The notes under the pieces were generated by a model. The model had not been told where the DNA came from. It did no database searches and saw only the letters and a program-made list of their open reading frames with translations. DNA of 64,000 nucleotides from Nocardia concava NBRC 100430 (GTDB lineage Bacteria > Actinomycetota > Actinomycetes > Mycobacteriales > Mycobacteriaceae), in contig NZ_BAFX01000206.1 of NCBI RefSeq assembly GCF_000308815.1, forward strand, positions 62,001 through 126,000, written 5' to 3'. Of the stretch, positions 10,201 through 22,300 are shown in pieces. Made by a program: the position numbers and the translations under genes. Each line of letters opens with the position of its first letter. The first letter of the stretch is position 1.

Positions 10201-10370
10201 TCTTCCGGTGACTCGACGCCGCCGGGGTAGCGGCAGGCCATGCCCACGATGGCGATCGGCTCGCGCAGGGCCGCGTCGAGCTGGCGATTGCGCGCCCGCA
10301 GCCGGTCGGTCTCCTTCAGCGAGGCCCGTAGCGCGTCGGCGAGTTTTGCGGTGCTCTCGGTATTCGTCAT
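4233..10370 (-). CDS. Type I PKS D: module 8 (KS-AT-DH-KR-ACP) with terminal thioesterase
   Basis: Last assembly-line protein, 2045 residues. Order: N-terminal docking coiled coil 1-35; KS about 36-450 (VDTACSSS, Cys195); AT about 554-834 with GHSIGE and HAFHS, malonyl type; DH about 917-1210 (DHSVLGTALLPG and LFDAAMH); KR about 1394-1604 with GTGGLG, Ser-Tyr pair and B-type Asp in GIADHG; ACP about 1674-1737 (GFDSL); TE about 1824-2044. The TE triad is Ser1899 in GYSSGG, Asp1927 in VDSYR and His2022 in NHFAM. It adds the final C2 unit, makes the C2=C3 alkene and releases the chain. The predicted chain carries no hydroxyl, so hydrolysis to the free acid is the simplest outcome; lactonisation would need prior oxidation. 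The ATG lies seven bases after the upstream stop codon. Its KR resembles that of module 6 (WERSSGLG segment). Confidence 0.95.
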   Translation of the reverse strand: MTNTESTAKLADALRASLKETDRLRARNRQLDAALREPIAIVGMACRYPGGVESPEDLWRLVSDGVDATTDLPANRGWDMERIYDPTGELPGRSHTRSGGFLHTAGDFDPTFFGISPNEAATMDPQQFLLLETSWEAFERAGIDPTTLRGSATGVWVGMMYHDYPANTNAGSLASGRLSYTFGLQGPSVTVDTACSSSLVAMHSAAAALRAGECELALAGGVTVMAGPDTLIEFSRQRGLAVDGRCKSFSDSADGVGWAEGAGVLVLERLSDAQRKGHRILAVMAGSAVNSDGASNGLTAPNGPAQRRVIEQALASAGISAADVDAVEGHGTGTTLGDPIEAQALLGTYGRDRAPERPLWLGSLKSNIGHAQAAAGVGGVIKMVMAMRHGLLPRTLHVDRPSSKVDWSAGEVRLLTEPVSWPVVDRPRRAGVSSFGISGTNAHVIIEQAPAAEPDPAAVTTPAEPVGAVVPWVLSAASPRALDVQAVRLGSYVRENGFAANDVGYSLTATRATLGHRAVVLGADRDELLSGIDALGRGDSLPGVVSGRATSGSTGFVFSGQGAQWAGMAEQLRTHPVFAEAFDKIVAELNPLLGQPISLDEALAATDLVNQTVFAQAGLFAFEVALYRLLEAWGLRPNLVAGHSIGEIAAAHIAGVLSLSDACVLVAARGRLMQALPAGGAMLAVGAPESAVAPLLTDGVSIAAVNSPTSVVISGVETEVDALAEVFAEKSWRTSRLRVSHAFHSGLMDPMSAEFAAVVEGLNFARPTIPLVSTVTGARVTDEMSDPAYWVRQVRATVRFADAVTTMADAGVVRFAEIGPDAVLTPMVAGTVDAEATVAVALARRDDASTATVTAAVAKLFVSGAEVDWPAFYPGAQPIDLPTYAFQRERFWLDAKRYLSTTWLAAEADAAGLDPVSHPLLGAVVPQPDSDGVSYVGRWSLNSVGWLADHSVLGTALLPGTGFVELATHVGGLLGHPRVEELILHAPLTLPAHDGVSVQVVVGAANDSGRRRITIHSRQPDAVAWTLHAEGDLTAEDVRPDFDLATWPPVDAEAIDVTDAYTELLDAGYGYGPYFQGMRAMWRRGEHGADGHELFAEVALPDAEAAEGYGLHPALFDAAMHALIVDQLRNGGLDAPALPFSWRGVALHSAGGSAVRARIRVHDSRFTLWLADSTGNPVLSVDSLDTRQVSADRLRADRVADALYRVDWITPSVSGGSAVLARTAVIGAPGSAEVRGFPDLATLVAELDASAEAVVPALVLLHCADTGDASSHDAREAVHDVLAAVQQWLGDNRFAESRLVILTRDAVRTSEWEQVRPAQAPVWGLVRAAQAEHPNRLQLLDLEGSIDHDPAAVATAAAALAAEPEGALRDAKVLVPRLVQHQVTEADREPVEPLDTGTVLITGGTGGLGALFARHLVTEYGARRLVLTSRRGPEAPGADALRAELTELGAQVTVAACDVSDRDALKALLDEIGPEYPLTGVVHAAGIADHGLIESMTSGRIDAVFAPKADAAWHLHELTSDLPLSLFVLVSSAGGLVLAAGQANYAAANVYLDALATYRRSAGWAATSIDYGLWERSSGLGTELSDEDFERMRRQGFPALSEADGLALFDAAVTSGVAQLVALPVDRAVLRTRAEHAPALIRGLVPVTAQRETPSPLLELVGLPSAERLPKLVEFVRKQAAKTLGYADVELIAVDNVFGEMGFDSLTAVEFRNALRDATGVQLPGTLVFDFPTPQILAKQLDERLAEGAGSLANAVDAAAQRDREEGVADDSLYGMFRTAVGREQYSVAFLLLHLAAQMRDLFTANEVPAVEPELIRMTEGDATPRIICIAPPMAAGGVRQYARMASKLRTARDVVGLAPMGSHAGEPLPTDYAAATKALIKPILDAADGQPFVLFGYSSGGVLAYSVAEQLEALGGHAPTGVVLVDSYRVAEGDGSEWILKPVAENMVTNEAAFDRFDPARLTAMGQYIQVLRGILPGKIAAPTLFLQCAQRIPGVPEDFQAWQAQPWDESHRVVQVDANHFAMLHEGSDQVAAAVDDWLEELV

Positions 10371-10377
10371 ATCGCTG

Positions 10378-13300
10378 TCAGTCCTCGGAGTTGTAAGCCA
10401 GGTTGATCAAGTCGTCGAGATCGAGTTCGTCGATGGACTCGTCCGCGGTGTGCGCTGCCGTCTCGCCGGGGCGCTCCTGCCCCTGCGCGAGTCGCATGAG
10501 CGCGTCGAGCAGTCCGGCTGCGCGGAGCCGGTCCAGCGAAATCGTTTGCAGCGCAACGCGAATCTCGTCCTCCGACGCATCCACGGACGCGGCGGGTTGG
10601 TGGTCGTCGGTGAACTCTTCGGCCAGGTATCCGGCCAGCGTCTCCGGTGACGGGTAGTCGAAGACCAGCGTCGCGGGCAGGGGCAGGCCGGTGGCGGTCT
10701 GGAGCCCGTTGCGGAATTCGATGGCGGTGATGGAATCGAAGCCGAGCTCGTTGAAGGCCCGGTCGGCCGCGATCTCCTTCGCGTTCTGATGCCCCAGCAC
10801 CGCGGCCGCCTGGTCGCGAACCAGATCGACGAGGACACCGAGGCGTTCGCCCTCGGGTGTGTCGGCCAGGCGGGCGCGCAGTGCGGCCGGGGCGGCAGAT
10901 ACCGGGCGCGCGGGGACAAGCCCGGACAGCAGGGCCGTCGCGAACCCCGCGCCGCGCAGTCCCTCGCGGTCGAGCTTTGCGAGAATCGGTGTCGCCGTCT
11001 CGATTCCGCTGGCGGCCTCGAACAGCGCCAAGCCCTGCTCCGCCGACAGCGGCAGCATCCCCGAACGGGCCATGCGGCGACGTTCGATGTCACCGAGCTC
11101 GTCGCCCATGCCGCCGTCACCGCTCCACAGCCCCCACGCGAGGGACTGCCCGGAGCGTCCGGAGGTCCGACGATGCGTCGCGACCGCGTCCAGGCAGGCA
11201 TTGGCCGCGGCGTAGTTGCCCTGGCCCGGACTGCCGAATGCTCCCGCCACCGAGCTGAACAGTACGAACGCCTTCAGGGGTAGCTCGGCGGTCAGTTCGT
11301 GCAGGTGCAGGGCCGCATCGACCTTGGGCCGCAACACCGTATCCATGCGATCCGGGGTCAGTGAGGCGATGGCGCCGTCGTCGAGCACGCCGGCCGTGTG
11401 GAACACACCGGTGAGCGGACGGCTCGCGGGGATGGCGGACAGGACCTCGGCGAGCGCGGCGCGATCGGCGACATCGCAGGCGGCGAAGTCGATTTCGGCA
11501 CCGTCGCCGCGGAGTTCGGCCGCCAGCTCGGCGGCGCCGGGCGCGGACTCGCCACGTCGGCTCAGCAATAGCAGGTGCCGGACGCCGCGGGTGTGCACCA
11601 GGTGCCGGGCGAACAACCCGCCCAGGAAGCCGCTGGCGCCGGTGATGAGCACGGTTTCGTCCGGACCGAAGGCGACGCGCGGGGCCGCAGTCGTCGTCGC
11701 TCGGACCAGTCGGGCGCTGTGCACCCGCCCGCCGCGCACGGCCACCTGCGGTTCCCCGGAGGCCAGGATCCCGCCCAACGGAGCGGCGTCGGAATCGGTG
11801 TCCACCAAGACGATTCGCCCCGCACTCTCCGCCTGTGCGGAGCGAACCAGACCGGCCACCGCGGCACCGGCGAGGTTCGCAATGTCCTCCCCGGCCACCG
11901 AAACCGCGCCACTGGTCCGGATCACCAATGCCGACCGGCTGGATCGGGGATCGGCGATCCAGGTTTGAAGCACCTGCAGCACAGCGTGGGTCGCGGTGCG
12001 GACGGCGTCGGGATCATTGCCCGCCGGGGCATCCAGCACTACCGCGTCCGGAGTCTCGTCACCGAGATCCGTCCACGACACGGCGTGTATCTCGCTGTCG
12101 GACACCGATATCGGTGTCCATTCGACCCGGTACATCGCGTTGTCGACCGTTGAGGTGAGCGCCGCGAGCTGCGCGGCATCGATCGGCCGCGCGGCCAATC
12201 GGCGCACCGTCGCCACCGGAGCGCCGGTCGGATCCGCGAGATCCACTCGCACCGTGCGGTCGCCGATGCGGGTCGCGCGAACGCGCAGGGAGTCGGCTCC
12301 CTTCGCGTGCACGGTGACCCCGGACCATTCGAATGGCAATGCGGGCCCGGACTCGTCAGCGCCCGAGCCGCCGATCAGCAAGGCATGCAGGGCGGAGTCG
12401 AGCAGTGCGGGATGCAGTCCGTATTCCGCGGCTTCGCGGGGGTCGGGCAGTGCGACCTCGGCGAACACCTCGTCGCCGCGCTGCCATGCCGCCCGGAGAC
12501 CCTGGAAGGCGGGCCCGTATTCGTACCCGTCGGCGCGGAGGTCGTCATAGACATCGCCGACCGGCAGCGGCTGCGCTCCGATCGGAGGCCACCCGGAGAG
12601 GTCGGCAGTCTCGGCCTCGGCTGCGTCACCGGCGGTGAGCGAGCCTTCCGCATGCAGCGTCCACGACGATGCCGAGTCGCTCTCGCCTTCGCGGGCCGAG
12701 TAGATCCGCACCGGGCGATGACCGGACTCGTCCTCGGTGGCGACGACACTGCGCACCGCGACCCCGCCCGTTTCCGGCAGCACCAGCGGCGTGTGCAGGA
12801 CGAAGTCCGCCAGCGTCGGAAGGCTCACCCGGCTGCCGGCCTCCAAGGCGAGTTCGACCAGACCGGCGCCGGGGAACAGCACGGTGCCGAGCACGCCGTG
12901 ATCGGCCAGCCAGGGATGTGTCTGGACCGACAGGCGGCCGGTCAGGATCACACCGCCGGTGTCCGGTTGTGCGATCACCGTGGGCACCAGCGGGTGTCCG
13001 GTGGTGGCGAGGCCCAGCGATCTGGCATCACCCTTACCGGTGGATCCGTCGGGCATCCAGTACCGGTGACGCTGGAAGGCGTAGGTGGGCAGTGGGATTC
13101 GCCGGGCTCCGGTTCCGTTGTACAGCGCGGACCAGTCGAGGTCCGCGCCGGAGACGAACAATCCCGCCGCACCGTTCGACACCGACACGGCGTCGGCCTT
13201 GCCGCGGCGGGCCAGCGGCACCACCGTGGTGGCCGGGTGCTCGCCGTCGAGGGTTTGGACGATCATCGGGGTCAATACCGCGTCGGGTCCGATCTCGGCG

Positions 13301-16300
13301 AACCTGGTGACACCCGAATTCACCATCGTGGCAACGGCATCCGCGAACCGCACCGTCTCCCGAACCTGACCGGTCCAGTACGACGGATCGCACATTTCGT
13401 CGCCGACTCGCGCACCTGTCACCGTCGACACCAGGGCGATGCTCGGTCGCTCGAACGTCAGATGCTCGATCGCCGTCGTGAATTCGGCCAGCATCGGTTC
13501 CATCAACGCCGAATGGAACGCGTGCGACACCCGCAGACGATTCGTCCGCCAGCCCTTCCCGGCACAGACGTCGGCAACAGCCGCGACCGCGTCCGCGGCA
13601 CCGGCGATCACCACCGACGACGGACCGTTCACCGCCGCCACCGACACCTCACCCGACAACAACGGCAGCACATCGCTTTCGGCGGCACCGATCGCGACCA
13701 TCGCCCCACCGGCGGGCAGGGCCTGCATCAACCTGCCGCGCGCGGCCACCAGCACACACGCGTCGGTCAGCGACAACACTCCGGCCACATGCGCCGCGGC
13801 GACCTCACCGATGGAGTGACCGGCCACCACATCGGCCCGCACACCCCAGGATTCGAGCAGCCGGAACAACGCCACCTCGAACGCGAACAATCCGGCCTGC
13901 GCGAACACCGTCCGGTCGACGAGCTCCTCGGACGTCAACGCCGCATCCAGTGGAACCTGCTGTGCCAGCATTGGATTCAGCTCATCCACGATGGCGTCGA
14001 AAGTGTCCGCGAACACCGGATACGCCTTGCGCAACTCGGTTGCCATCCCGGCCCACTGCGCGCCCTGCCCCGAGAACACCAGCGCCGTCGAGCCCGCCAC
14101 CGCGCGACCCGACACGACGCCGGGCGCATCCGTGCCCGTGGCCACGGCGCGCACGCCCGCGATCAGGTCGTCCCGGCCTTCGGCCAGCACGACGGCCCGA
14201 TGGGTGAACACGCTGCGCGTCGAGGCCAGCGAGAAGCCGACATCGATCGGATCGAGCTCTGCCACCTGCGATGTCGGACCATCCACCTGCGCGGACAGTC
14301 GAGCCGCCTGGCCCGCGAGTGCCGCGCCGCTGCGCGCTGAGAGCACCCACGGCATCAGTCCGCCCACCGGAATCGCCCGCGCCGCAGGCTGTTCCGCCGC
14401 AGTTGCGGCCATCGGAGCCTGTTCGATGATGACGTGCGCATTGGTGCCGCTGATGCCGAACGACGACACACCCGCCCGCCGCGCCCGGCCGACCTCCGGC
14501 CACGGCACCGCCTCGGTCAGCAACCGCACGTGGCCCTCGGTCCAATCGACCTTGGTACTGGGATTCTCCGCATGCAGCGAACGCGGCAGCACCCCGTGCC
14601 GCATCGCCATCACCATCTTGATCACGCCGCCAACACCCGCCGCGGCCTGCGCGTGACCGATGTTCGACTTCAGCGACCCCAGCCACAGCGGACGGTCGGC
14701 AGCGCGCTCCTGTCCGTAAGTGGCAAGCAGCGCTTGGGCTTCGATCGGATCGCCCAGCGTCGTTCCGGTGCCGTGCGCCTCCACCGCGTCGACGTCGACG
14801 GGTGCCAGCCCGGCATTGGCCAGGGCCTGGCGGATCACCCGCCGCTGCGACGGACCGTTCGGTGCGGCCAGACCATTCGACGCGCCATCCTGGTTCACCG
14901 CCGAACCGGCGATGACCGCGAGGATTTCGTGCCCGTTGCGGCGAGCATCGGACAACCGCTCCAGCACCAGAACGCCGACACCCTCGGCCCAGCCCACGCC
15001 ATCGGCACTGTCGGAGAACGACTTACACCGTCCGTCCGGCGACAATCCGCGCTGGCGGCCGAATTCGAGGAACATATCCGGCGTCCCCATGACCGCGGCA
15101 CCACCGGCCAGGGCGAGATCGCACTCGCCCGAGCGCAGCGACTGCCCGGCCAGGTGCATCGCCACCAGGGACGACGAGCATGCCGTGTCCACGGTGACCG
15201 ACGGCCCTTCCAGACCGAACACATACGACACCCGGCCCGAGACCAGACTGCCCGCCGACCCGCTGCCGGTCCCGGTGGCCCGGGCGTAGTCGTGATACAT
15301 CAGACCGGTGAACACGCCGGTCGAACTGCCGCGCAACGCCGCCGGATCCAGGCCGGCGCGTTCGAATGCCTCCCAGGAGACCTCCAGCAGCAACCGCTGC
15401 TGGGGATCCATCATCGTGGCCTCGTTCGGGCTGATGCCGAAGAAGTCGGCATCGAATTCCGCTGCGGAGTAGAGGAATCCGCCACTGCGCGTGTAGGTCT
15501 TACCGGGCTTGCCGGGTTCGGGATCGTAGATGCCCTCGAGGTCCCAGCCTCGATCCACCGGCATGGCCCCGACGGTGTCGCCGCCCTCGACCACCAACTG
15601 CCACAGGTCTTCCGGCGACGCGACCCCGCCCGGATAGCGGCAGGCCATCGCCACCACGGCGATCGGCTCGTCATCGGCCCGCACCCGGCTCACCGCGCGT
15701 TCCTCGACGACGGCGGTGCCGGTGAGTTGCGCACCGATGAATTCGGCGACGGCCTGCGGGGTCGGGTAATCGAAGATCAGCGTGGCCGGGAGTTGCAGCG
15801 CGGTCGCGGTATTGAGCTTGTTGCGGAACTCGATGGCGCTCAACGAGTCGAAGCCGAGCTGCTGGAAGGCCTGCTGCGGTGCGACGGCCTCGGGGGAGGC
15901 GTGGCCCAGGATCCCGGCCGCGACGGTGCGGACGAAATCGACCAGGGCACTGTCGCGATCGGCTTCCGAGAGACCTGCCAGCCGTTGCAGCAGTGCCTGC
16001 CCGGCCGGGGTCCGGTTGGCTCGGCGCGCCGGTGTCGGCACGAGTCCCCGGACCAGGGACGGAATCTGGTCGCCTCGGGTGCGCAGCACCGCCGGATCGA
16101 TCCGTAGCGCCACCAGTTGCGGGCTCTCGGCGGCCACCGCCGCGTCGAACAGTGCCAGACCCTCGGATTCGGACAGCGGCGGGAAACCCTGCCTGCGCAT
16201 CCGATCGAAGTCATCCTCGGACAGCTCCGCGCCGAGCCCGCTCGACCGCTCCCACATGCCGTAGTCGAGGGCGGTCGCGGGCAGTCCCAGGGAGTGCCGA

Positions 16301-19300
16301 TGCGTGGCGAGGGCATCCAGGAAGACGTTCGCCGCAGCGTAATTGGCCTGACCAGCGGCCAGCACCAACCCGCCCGCGGAGGACAACAGCACGAACAACG
16401 ACAGCGACTTGTCGCGCGTGAGCTCGTGCAGATGCCACGCGGCATCCACCTTCGGGCGGAACACGGCGTCGATGCGCTCCGCCGACATCGACGCGATCAC
16501 ACCGTTGTCGGCGATGCCCGCCGCGTGCACCACGCCCACCAGCGGGTGCTCCTCGGGGATGCCCGCCAGCAGAGCCGCCAACGCCGACCGATCCGACACG
16601 TCGCACGCCGCCACGGTTGCCTCGGCACCGAGCTCGGCCAGTTCGTCGATCAGTTCGGCGGCACCGGGAGCATGCGGGCCACGGCGGGACGTCAAAAGGA
16701 GCTGGCGCACACCGTATTCGGTCACCAGGTGGCGGGCGATGACGGCACCGAGACCGCCGGTGCCACCGGTCACCAGCACCGTGCCGGGCTCGATCGGCTT
16801 GACGCTCGTTCCCGGTGTCCGGCGGGTCAAGCGCGGCACGAGCACGGTCGCACCGCGCAGCGCGGCCTCGGGCTCACCGGCCACAGCCGCCAAGATGTCC
16901 GCGGTGACGTCGTTGCCCGGCTCCACATCCAGTAGCTGGAATCGACCCGGATATTCGGCCTGCGCGGCACGCAGCAGACCCCACACCGGCGCTTGGTCCA
17001 GGCCGATCGGCTCGGAATCGCCCACTGTCACGGCACGCTCTGTGACTACCACCAAACGCGAAGTGGCGAAGCGAGGTTCGGCCACCCAGCGCTGAACGGT
17101 GTCGAGTACGCCGCCCAGTACCGCCCGGGCTGCGTCCGTCGGAAGGCCATCGTGGCGAGGGCACTCGAGCAGCACGAGATCGGGAAGGACCGGATCCGCG
17201 GCCGCGTCCAGATCGGCGATCAAGGCCGCGAGGTCGCGGTCGGCACCGAGAATCGCGATGCGGTCCGGCGCGACGCTGTCCGACGACGACGGCGCGGCAA
17301 CCCATTCCACGGCGAACAAGGCGTCCACCTTGTCACCGCTGAGCCGTTCGACCGACACCGGCCGAGATACCAACGCGCCCACCGACACAACGGCTCGCCC
17401 CTGCTCATCGGCGATCTGCACGGCGAAATCGTCGCCCACGGGAACACTGCGTACCCGCACGGTGGCGGCACCCGCCGAGTGCAGTACGGCCCTGTTCCAG
17501 GCGAACGGCAACACCGCCTCACCGGCCTTGCGGCCGTGCAGGATCCCGGCATGCAGGGCCGCGTCGAACAGTGCGGGATGGATCCCGAAACCGTCGGCGT
17601 CCTGCGGATCCGGCAGCGCGACCTCGGCGAAAAGCTCATCGCCGCGTTGCCACGCCGCCCGCAGCCCCTGGAAGAACGGACCGTACCCGTATCCGAGTGC
17701 GAACAGCTCGTCGTAGGCGCCGTCGACGTCGAGCGGCTGCGCGCCGACCGGAGGCCAGGTGGCCAGGTCGAAATCGGCTGCCACGTCGTGGGATCCGGCA
17801 TCCATGGCGAGGACACCCTCGGCGTGCAGCACCCACGGACCTTCGGCCGCCTGACGGGAATGCACGCGCAGCCGTCGGCGACCGGTGTCGTCCGCGTCGG
17901 CCACCACGACCTGCACCGCGACGCTGCCCTCGGCGGGGAGGGGCAGCGGTGTGTGCAGGATGAGTTCCTCGACGACATCGCAGCCCAGTAGGCCGCCGAC
18001 ATGCGCGGCCAATTCGACGAATCCGGTACCGGGTAGCAGCACCGTGCCGTGCACGCTGTGGTCGGCGAGCCACTCCGCCGAGTCCAGGGACCACCGGCCG
18101 GTGAAGGTCAGCTGACCCGAATCAGCGTGCGGCACAACGGCACCCAGCAGTGGATGGTCCACCGTCTCGAGCCCGGCGTCGGTCACGCCGCCCAGCTCGG
18201 TGCCCCACGACTGCGCGAGCAGCTTCCGGGCATCGAGCCAGTACCGCTCGCGCTGGAAGGCATAGGTGGGCAGGTCGATTCGCTGTGCGGAGGTACCGGC
18301 ATAGAACCGGGACCAATCCACCTCGGCACCGGACACGAACAATCCGGCCACTCCGGCCAGCACGGTGGCGGCATCGGCGCGATCTCGCCGCACCAGCGCC
18401 ACCGCGCCCTCCGCGATCTGCGCGACCATCGGGGTCAGCACCGCGTCCGGACCGATCTCGGCGAATCGCGACACACCCGAATCCACCATCGTGGCAACGG
18501 CATCGGCGAACCGCACCGTGTCGCGGACCTGGCCGACCCAGTACCGCGGATCGGTCATCTCGCCGGTGACAATCGCACCGGTCACGGTCGACACCAGCGG
18601 AATCATCGGCTCGGCGAAGGTCAAACCCTCGATCGCCGAGGCGAATTCGGCCAGCATGGGTTCCATCAGCGCCGAGTGGAAGGCGTGCGAGACCCGCAAA
18701 CGACGGGTGCGCCAGCCACGTTCGACGCACGTTTCGACAACGGCGAGGACCTCATCCTCGATACCGGAGAGCACCACCGACGACGGCCCGTTCAACGCCG
18801 CGATCGCGACCCCTTCGGTCAGCAGGGGCGTCACATCGGCCTGCGACGCGCCGACGGCGACCATCGCGCCGCCGCCGGGCAGGGCCTGCATCAACCGGCC
18901 ACGGGCGGCCACCAGCACGCACGCGTCGGCCAGCGACAGCACCCCCGCCACATGCGCGGCGGCCGCTTCACCGATCGAGTGGCCCGCGACCATATCGGGT
19001 CGCACGCCCCATGATTCGAGCAATCGGTAGAGCGCGACCTCGAAGGCGAACAACCCGGCCTGCGCGTACACCGTCCGATCGACGAGGTCCTCGGACGCCA
19101 GCGCGACACTCAGCGAATCCGGCTGCCCCAGAAGGGGATCGATCTCGGCCACGATCGCATCGAAATGCTCGGCGAACACCGGATAGGCCCGACGCAACTC
19201 GTTCGCCATCCCGGCCCACTGCGCACCCTGACCGGAGAACACCAGCCCGGTCGAACCCGGAATCACGCGACCGGACACCAGACCCGGCGACTGCGCGCCC

Positions 19301-22300
19301 TCGGCGAGCGCCCGGGTCCCCGACAGCAGAGCATTTCGGTTGTCCCCGAGGACAACTGCGCGCTGCTCGAAGACGCCGCGTGTGGAGGCCAGCGAGAAGC
19401 CGACGTCCGCCGGATCCAGATCGCGCTCTGCCACAGCCGAGACCAGCCGTCCGGCTTGAGCGGCGAGTGCCGCACCGCTGCGCGCCGAGACGACCCACGG
19501 CAGCAGCCCGTCGACGCGCACGGCCTCGTCTCGATCCGAGGTCCGAGCCGATTCCGCCGCCGCTTCGATGACGACGTGCGCATTGGTGCCGCTGATACCG
19601 AAGGACGAAACTCCGGCGCGCCGCGGCCGATTCACCTCCGGCCACGCCACCGGCTCGGTCAGCAATTCGATCTGTCCCGCCGACCAATCCACCTTGCTCG
19701 ACGGCCGATCCACGTGCAACGTCCGCGGCAGTAGCCCGTGCCGCATGGCCATCACCATCTTGATGACGCCACCCACACCGGCCGCGGCCTGCGCGTGCCC
19801 GATATTGGATTTCAGCGAGCCCAACCACAACGGCCGGTCCGCGGCGCGCTCCTGGCCGTAGGTGTCCAGCAGCGCCTGGGCCTCGATCGGATCGCCCAGC
19901 GTGGTACCGGTGCCGTGCGCTTCCACCACGTCGACGTCGCTCGGCGTGATCCGCGCATTGGCGAGCGCCTGCCGGATCACCCGCCGCTGTGAGGGACCGT
20001 TCGGTGCCGTCAAACCATTCGACGCACCATCCTGATTCACCGCCGAACCGGCGATCACCGCGAGCACCTCGTGCCCGTTGCGCCGGGCGTCGGACAACCG
20101 CTCCAGCACCAGCACACCGGCGCCCTCGGACCACGCCACACCGTCGGCGGCGTCGGCGAACGACTTGCTCCGCCCGTCGGGGGCCAGCCCGCGCTGGCGG
20201 CTGAATTCGACGAAGACCTCGGGTGTCGCCATCACGGCCACACCGCCCGCCAGGGCCAGATCGGATTCGCCCGAACGCAGGGACTGCCCGGCCAGGTGCA
20301 TGGCCACCAGCGACGACGAACACGCCGTGTCCACGGTGACCGACGGGCCTTCCAGCCCGAGGACGTACGAAACTCGGCCGGAGGCAATGGATCCGGAGTT
20401 CGCGTTGGCCGGGTAGTCGTGGTACATCATGCCCGCGAAAACGCCGGTGGCACTGCCGCGCAGCGTGGCCGGATCGATGCCCGCCCGTTCGAGGGCCTCC
20501 CACGAGGTCTCCAGCAGCAGGAACTGCTGTGGATCCATCGTCGCGGCCTCGTTGGGGCTGATCCCGAAGAACGCCGGATCGAATTCGCCTGCGGTGTGCA
20601 GGAATCCACCTTGACGGGTGTAGGTGGTGTTCGGCTTCTCGCCGGTGGGGTCGTAGATCCGCTCGGTGTCCCACCCGCGATTGCCCGGGAACTCCGAGGT
20701 CGCGTCGACGCCGTCGAAGACCAATTTCCAGAGGTCCTCGGGCGAGGTGACGCCGCCCGGGTACCGGCACGCCATGCCGACGATCGCAATCGGTTCGTCG
20801 GCAACGACTTTCGCGGTGACCGCGGTGTCCTTCGCAGTGCCGGTCAACTTGTCGGCCAGATGCTCGGCCAGAGCCTGCGGTGTGGGGTAGTCGAAGATGA
20901 CGGCGGCTGGAAGCGATAGTCCAATGGCGGTCTTGAGCCGATTGCGCAGTTCGACGGCGCTCAGGGAGTCGAAACCCAAGTCCTGGAACGTGCGGCCGGG
21001 CTCGATCGAAGCCGCACCGTCGTTGCCGCGCACGGCCGCGATCTGGGTGCGAACGGTGTCGAAGACCAGCTGCCGCTGCCGTTCGAGGTCCAGGCCCGAA
21101 AGCCGTTGCTGTAGACCGGAGACCGGAGACGATGTCACCGCACGGCGACGGGGCGCGGGTGCAAGTTCCCGCAGCACAGTGGGAAGCAGCCCGGATTCGG
21201 CCTGGTCGCGGAGCGCGGCGGTGTCGAGGGTCGCGATCACCGCGTGCGGCGCGTTGCGTCGCAGTGCCGCGGCCCAACCGGTCATCGCCTGCTCGTCGGT
21301 GAGCGCGGTGAATCCGCCGCGGCTCAGCCGCGCCAAGTCGGATTCCTGAAGGTGTGCGGTCATGCCGCGAGAGCGGGCCCACGGACCCCACGCCAGTGAT
21401 TGACCGGCGAGCCCGCGTGCCCGGCGGTGGGCGACCAGTGCGTCGAGGAAGGTGTTCGCGGCCGCGTAATTGCCCTGGCCCGGGCCGCCGAGGGTGGCCG
21501 AGACCGACGAGAACACCACGAACGCGGCCAGATTCAGGTCCGCGGTCGCTTCGTGCAGATGCCAGGCGGCGTCGGCCTTCGGGGCCAGCACCGCGTTCAT
21601 CCGTTGCGGGGTCAAGGACGCGATGGTTCCGTCGTCGAGGACACCTGCGGCATGGATGACACCGGTCAGGGGCCACTCGGCCGGTACCGCTGCAATCAGC
21701 TCGGCCACCGCTGCGGCGTCCGCGACGTCACAGGCCACGACCTGCACCCGGGCACCCAGCTGCTCCAGTTCGGCGGACAGGGCGGCCGCGCCCTCGGCGT
21801 GCGGACCGCTGCGGCTGGCCAGCAGCAACGACCGCACGCCGTGCTCGACCACCACGTGCCGGGCCATGACCGCGCCCAAACCGCCTGTGCCGCCGGTGAT
21901 CAGCACCGTTCCCGTGCCGAACGCGGCTGACTCGCCGCCGCTGTCGGTGCGTTCGTTCGCGGGCCGGACCAGGCGAGCGGTGTGGGTGACGCCGCCGCGC
22001 ATGACCACCTGCGGTTCACCCACCGCCACGATGGCGGACGCGAGTTGCTCGTCCACGCCGGTATCGCTGTCCACCAAGATGATTCGGCCCGGCTCCTCGG
22101 CCTGGGCGGCACGCACCAAACCCCACACCGCCGCGCCGGGGAGGTCGGTGAGCTCCTCATCGGGCAGGGCGACCGCACTGCGGGTGGAGATCAGCAGCGT
22201 GCTCGCCGCGAACCGCTCCTGGGCCGTCCATTCCTGCAATACCGCGAGGACACGGGCGATTTCGTCATGGGTGGCGGTCACTACATCGGTACCGTCGGTG